Assembly (NCBI GenBank): GCA_002369255.1
Contig: DFFO01000038.1
Coordinates: 1-7,447, forward strand
Length of the DNA stretch: 7,447 nucleotides
Reading direction: 5' to 3'
From: Lachnospiraceae bacterium UBA3774
GTDB lineage: Bacteria > Bacillota > Clostridia > Lachnospirales > Lachnospiraceae
Positions within the stretch are counted from its first letter, which is position 1, and each line of letters opens with the position of its first letter. Below, in pieces: positions 6,138-7,447 of the stretch. The position numbers and the translations under genes were made by a program. The notes beneath the pieces are model-generated. The model had not been told where the DNA came from. It was given only the letters and a program-made list of their open reading frames with translations, and searched no databases.

Positions 6138-7328
6138 ATGAGTATTTTAAAAAGATTTTTAGCAGCGTTTATAGTTTTATGCATGGCCGCCTCGCTGATC
6201 GCCTGTTCAGAAGATGAAGACGAAACCGGCGGCGCAACGGACGAGTCGGTAACGGAATCCGAAGAAGACACTGACGCCTCGGATGATACCGGCGTGACCG
6301 ATCTGCCGTATTTCAATGCAGAACCGTATATCGACGCGGAAACCGGATATTTCAAGGACGTCAAGGCGCTCGATATAGTAACGCTTGCAGATTACAAAAA
6401 CATTACCATTCCTTATGATGTTTACACTATGACGGACGAGGCGCTGCAGGATAATATCGACTATATCCTGAATCAAAACACTACTGAAGTTCACGTAACA
6501 GATCGTGCAGTAGCGGACGGCGATACCGTTCATATCGTATATACCGGAAGCGTTGACGGTGAAGAATTTGACGGCGGCGCGACGGGCGATTCAGGCACCG
6601 ACGTAACTATCGGCGTTACAAGCTATATCGATGATTTTCTTGAGCAGCTGATAGGACATATGCCCGGTGAAACCGTAAACGTAGAGGTAACCTTCCCCGA
6701 TCCGTATCCTAACAATCCTTCCCTTGCAAACAAAGACGCCCTCTTTGTGACCGAAATCAAATATATTTCGGAGACTGTTACGCCGGAGCTTACGGACTCT
6801 TTTGTACAGAGGAATTATTCCTCGCAAGGCTGGAAAACCGTAGATGAACTGAAAGAAGGCATAAGAGAGGCCCATAAAAATACGTATTCGAGAAACTATG
6901 TCGCGGATTATCTCCTTGACAATTGCAAGGTCTCAGAAATTCCGGAGATTGCATCTGCGTATAACAAAGATTATTTTGAATGGACCGTGAAGCTTTCCTG
7001 CGCAAACAGCAATTATGACGTTGACACCTACGTCAAGATGCAGGGATATGAATCGCTTGAAGATTATTATACCGCTTCCAAGGAAACGCTTGACACTTCC
7101 ATAAAATCCGATCTGATCTTCCAGGCCATAGCCGAGGAAATGCAACTCGTGCCCACTGCCGATGACGTCAAAAGCTTTCTGATCGATTTTTACGGAGAAG
7201 CCAATTATGAAAATTATATCAAGACTTTTGAAGCAACGATGAGTCCCGAGTCAATGCTGCACTCTGTTATCTCCTCGATCATAACAACAAAGCTCCTTGA
7301 TACTGCGACATTTGCGGAAAAAGAGTAA
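6138..7328 (+). CDS. Trigger factor-like FKBP-type peptidyl-prolyl isomerase lipoprotein
   Basis: This 396-residue protein appears to be a folding helper on the outer face of the membrane. Residues 1-23 are a lipoprotein signal peptide (hydrophobic core, S-L-I-A-C, Cys23 lipidated). Residues 24-55 are a strongly acidic linker. Residues about 81-125 match the segment that leads into the isomerase in trigger factor (V-T-L-A-D-Y-K-N-I). Residues about 126-210 are the FKBP domain, with V-Y-T-G-S-V-D-G-E-E-F-D-G-G, a G-H-M-P-G-E turn and the F-P-D-P-Y-P...L-A-N-K segment close to trigger factor. The remainder (211-396) resembles the helical C-terminal chaperone domain, starting E-L-T-D-S-F-V. The N-terminal ribosome-binding domain with its G-F-R-x-G-x-x-P loop is absent, replaced by the export signal, so it should act on secreted proteins rather than nascent chains. 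AAAGGA six bases upstream supports the ATG at 6138. Isomerase activity is not proven by sequence. Confidence 0.88.
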   Translation: MSILKRFLAAFIVLCMAASLIACSEDEDETGGATDESVTESEEDTDASDDTGVTDLPYFNAEPYIDAETGYFKDVKALDIVTLADYKNITIPYDVYTMTDEALQDNIDYILNQNTTEVHVTDRAVADGDTVHIVYTGSVDGEEFDGGATGDSGTDVTIGVTSYIDDFLEQLIGHMPGETVNVEVTFPDPYPNNPSLANKDALFVTEIKYISETVTPELTDSFVQRNYSSQGWKTVDELKEGIREAHKNTYSRNYVADYLLDNCKVSEIPEIASAYNKDYFEWTVKLSCANSNYDVDTYVKMQGYESLEDYYTASKETLDTSIKSDLIFQAIAEEMQLVPTADDVKSFLIDFYGEANYENYIKTFEATMSPESMLHSVISSIITTKLLDTATFAEKE

Positions 7329-7337
7329 ATTCTCATA

Positions 7338-7366
7338 TTGACAAAACCGTTTGTCTATCGTATTAT
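7338..7366 (+). promoter_or_regulatory. Strong promoter of tRNA-Thr(CGU)
   Basis: A perfect -35 TTGACA (7338-7343), an exact 17-base spacer and TATTAT (7361-7366, 5/6 match) form the strongest promoter in the window. It starts 10 bases after the lipoprotein stop codon. Predicted transcription starts near 7373, giving a leader of about 17 bases before the tRNA. Confidence 0.85.
7340..7355. repeat. 6-4-6 inverted repeat within the tRNA-Thr promoter
   Basis: GACAAA (7340-7345) and TTTGTC (7350-7355) are exact inverted repeats around ACCG. The left arm overlaps the -35 box and the right arm lies in the spacer. It could be an operator or a weak hairpin after the lipoprotein gene. With no T tract following, an intrinsic terminator is unlikely, and chance is possible. 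Confidence 0.4.
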
Positions 7367-7389
7367 TTACAGGCTTGCAAAAAAGCAGT

Positions 7390-7447
<58 letters not shown>

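Overview
The window looks like ordinary chromosomal DNA from a low-to-moderate GC, Gram-positive anaerobe of the class Clostridia. This is inferred from strong AGGAG-type ribosome binding sites, near-consensus sigma-A promoters, two lipoproteins with Clostridia-style L-I-A-C lipoboxes and long acidic or Ser/Thr linkers, an archaeal/fungal-type aspartate-semialdehyde dehydrogenase, and a yheI/yheH-like heterodimeric ABC exporter. I would not name a genus. I saw no mobile element, CRISPR array, phage gene or rRNA. Coding density is high and no gap exceeds 150 bases.

Layout from left to right: (1) the 5' part of a tRNA-Ser(CGA) gene on the minus strand, cut by the window edge, with its own promoter inside the end of the next gene and a nested hairpin in its leader; (2) a minus-strand pair, asd followed 38 bases later by a secreted lipoprotein with a Ca-loop-like repeat and a C-terminal SH3-like domain; (3) a rho-independent terminator whose T tract abuts the asd promoter; (4) a minus-strand two-gene operon encoding both halves of a heterodimeric ABC exporter, separated by a single base; (5) a divergent intergenic region (5979-6137) with one promoter in each direction and a perfect 8-4-8 palindrome inside the exporter promoter; (6) a plus-strand gene for a lipoprotein form of trigger factor (FKBP-type prolyl isomerase plus chaperone domain); (7) a strong promoter and the 5' part of a tRNA-Thr(CGU) gene, cut by the right edge.

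All transcription runs outward from about position 6050. The genes are mostly independent units: amino-acid synthesis (asd, in the Asp to Lys/Thr/Met/diaminopimelate pathway), envelope functions (two lipoproteins), export (ABC pair, probably under a repressor encoded elsewhere) and translation (two tRNAs that both carry C at wobble position 34). The points most worth a second look are the exporter operator, the complementary loss and retention of catalytic residues in the two ABC halves, and the extracytoplasmic trigger factor lacking the ribosome-binding domain.
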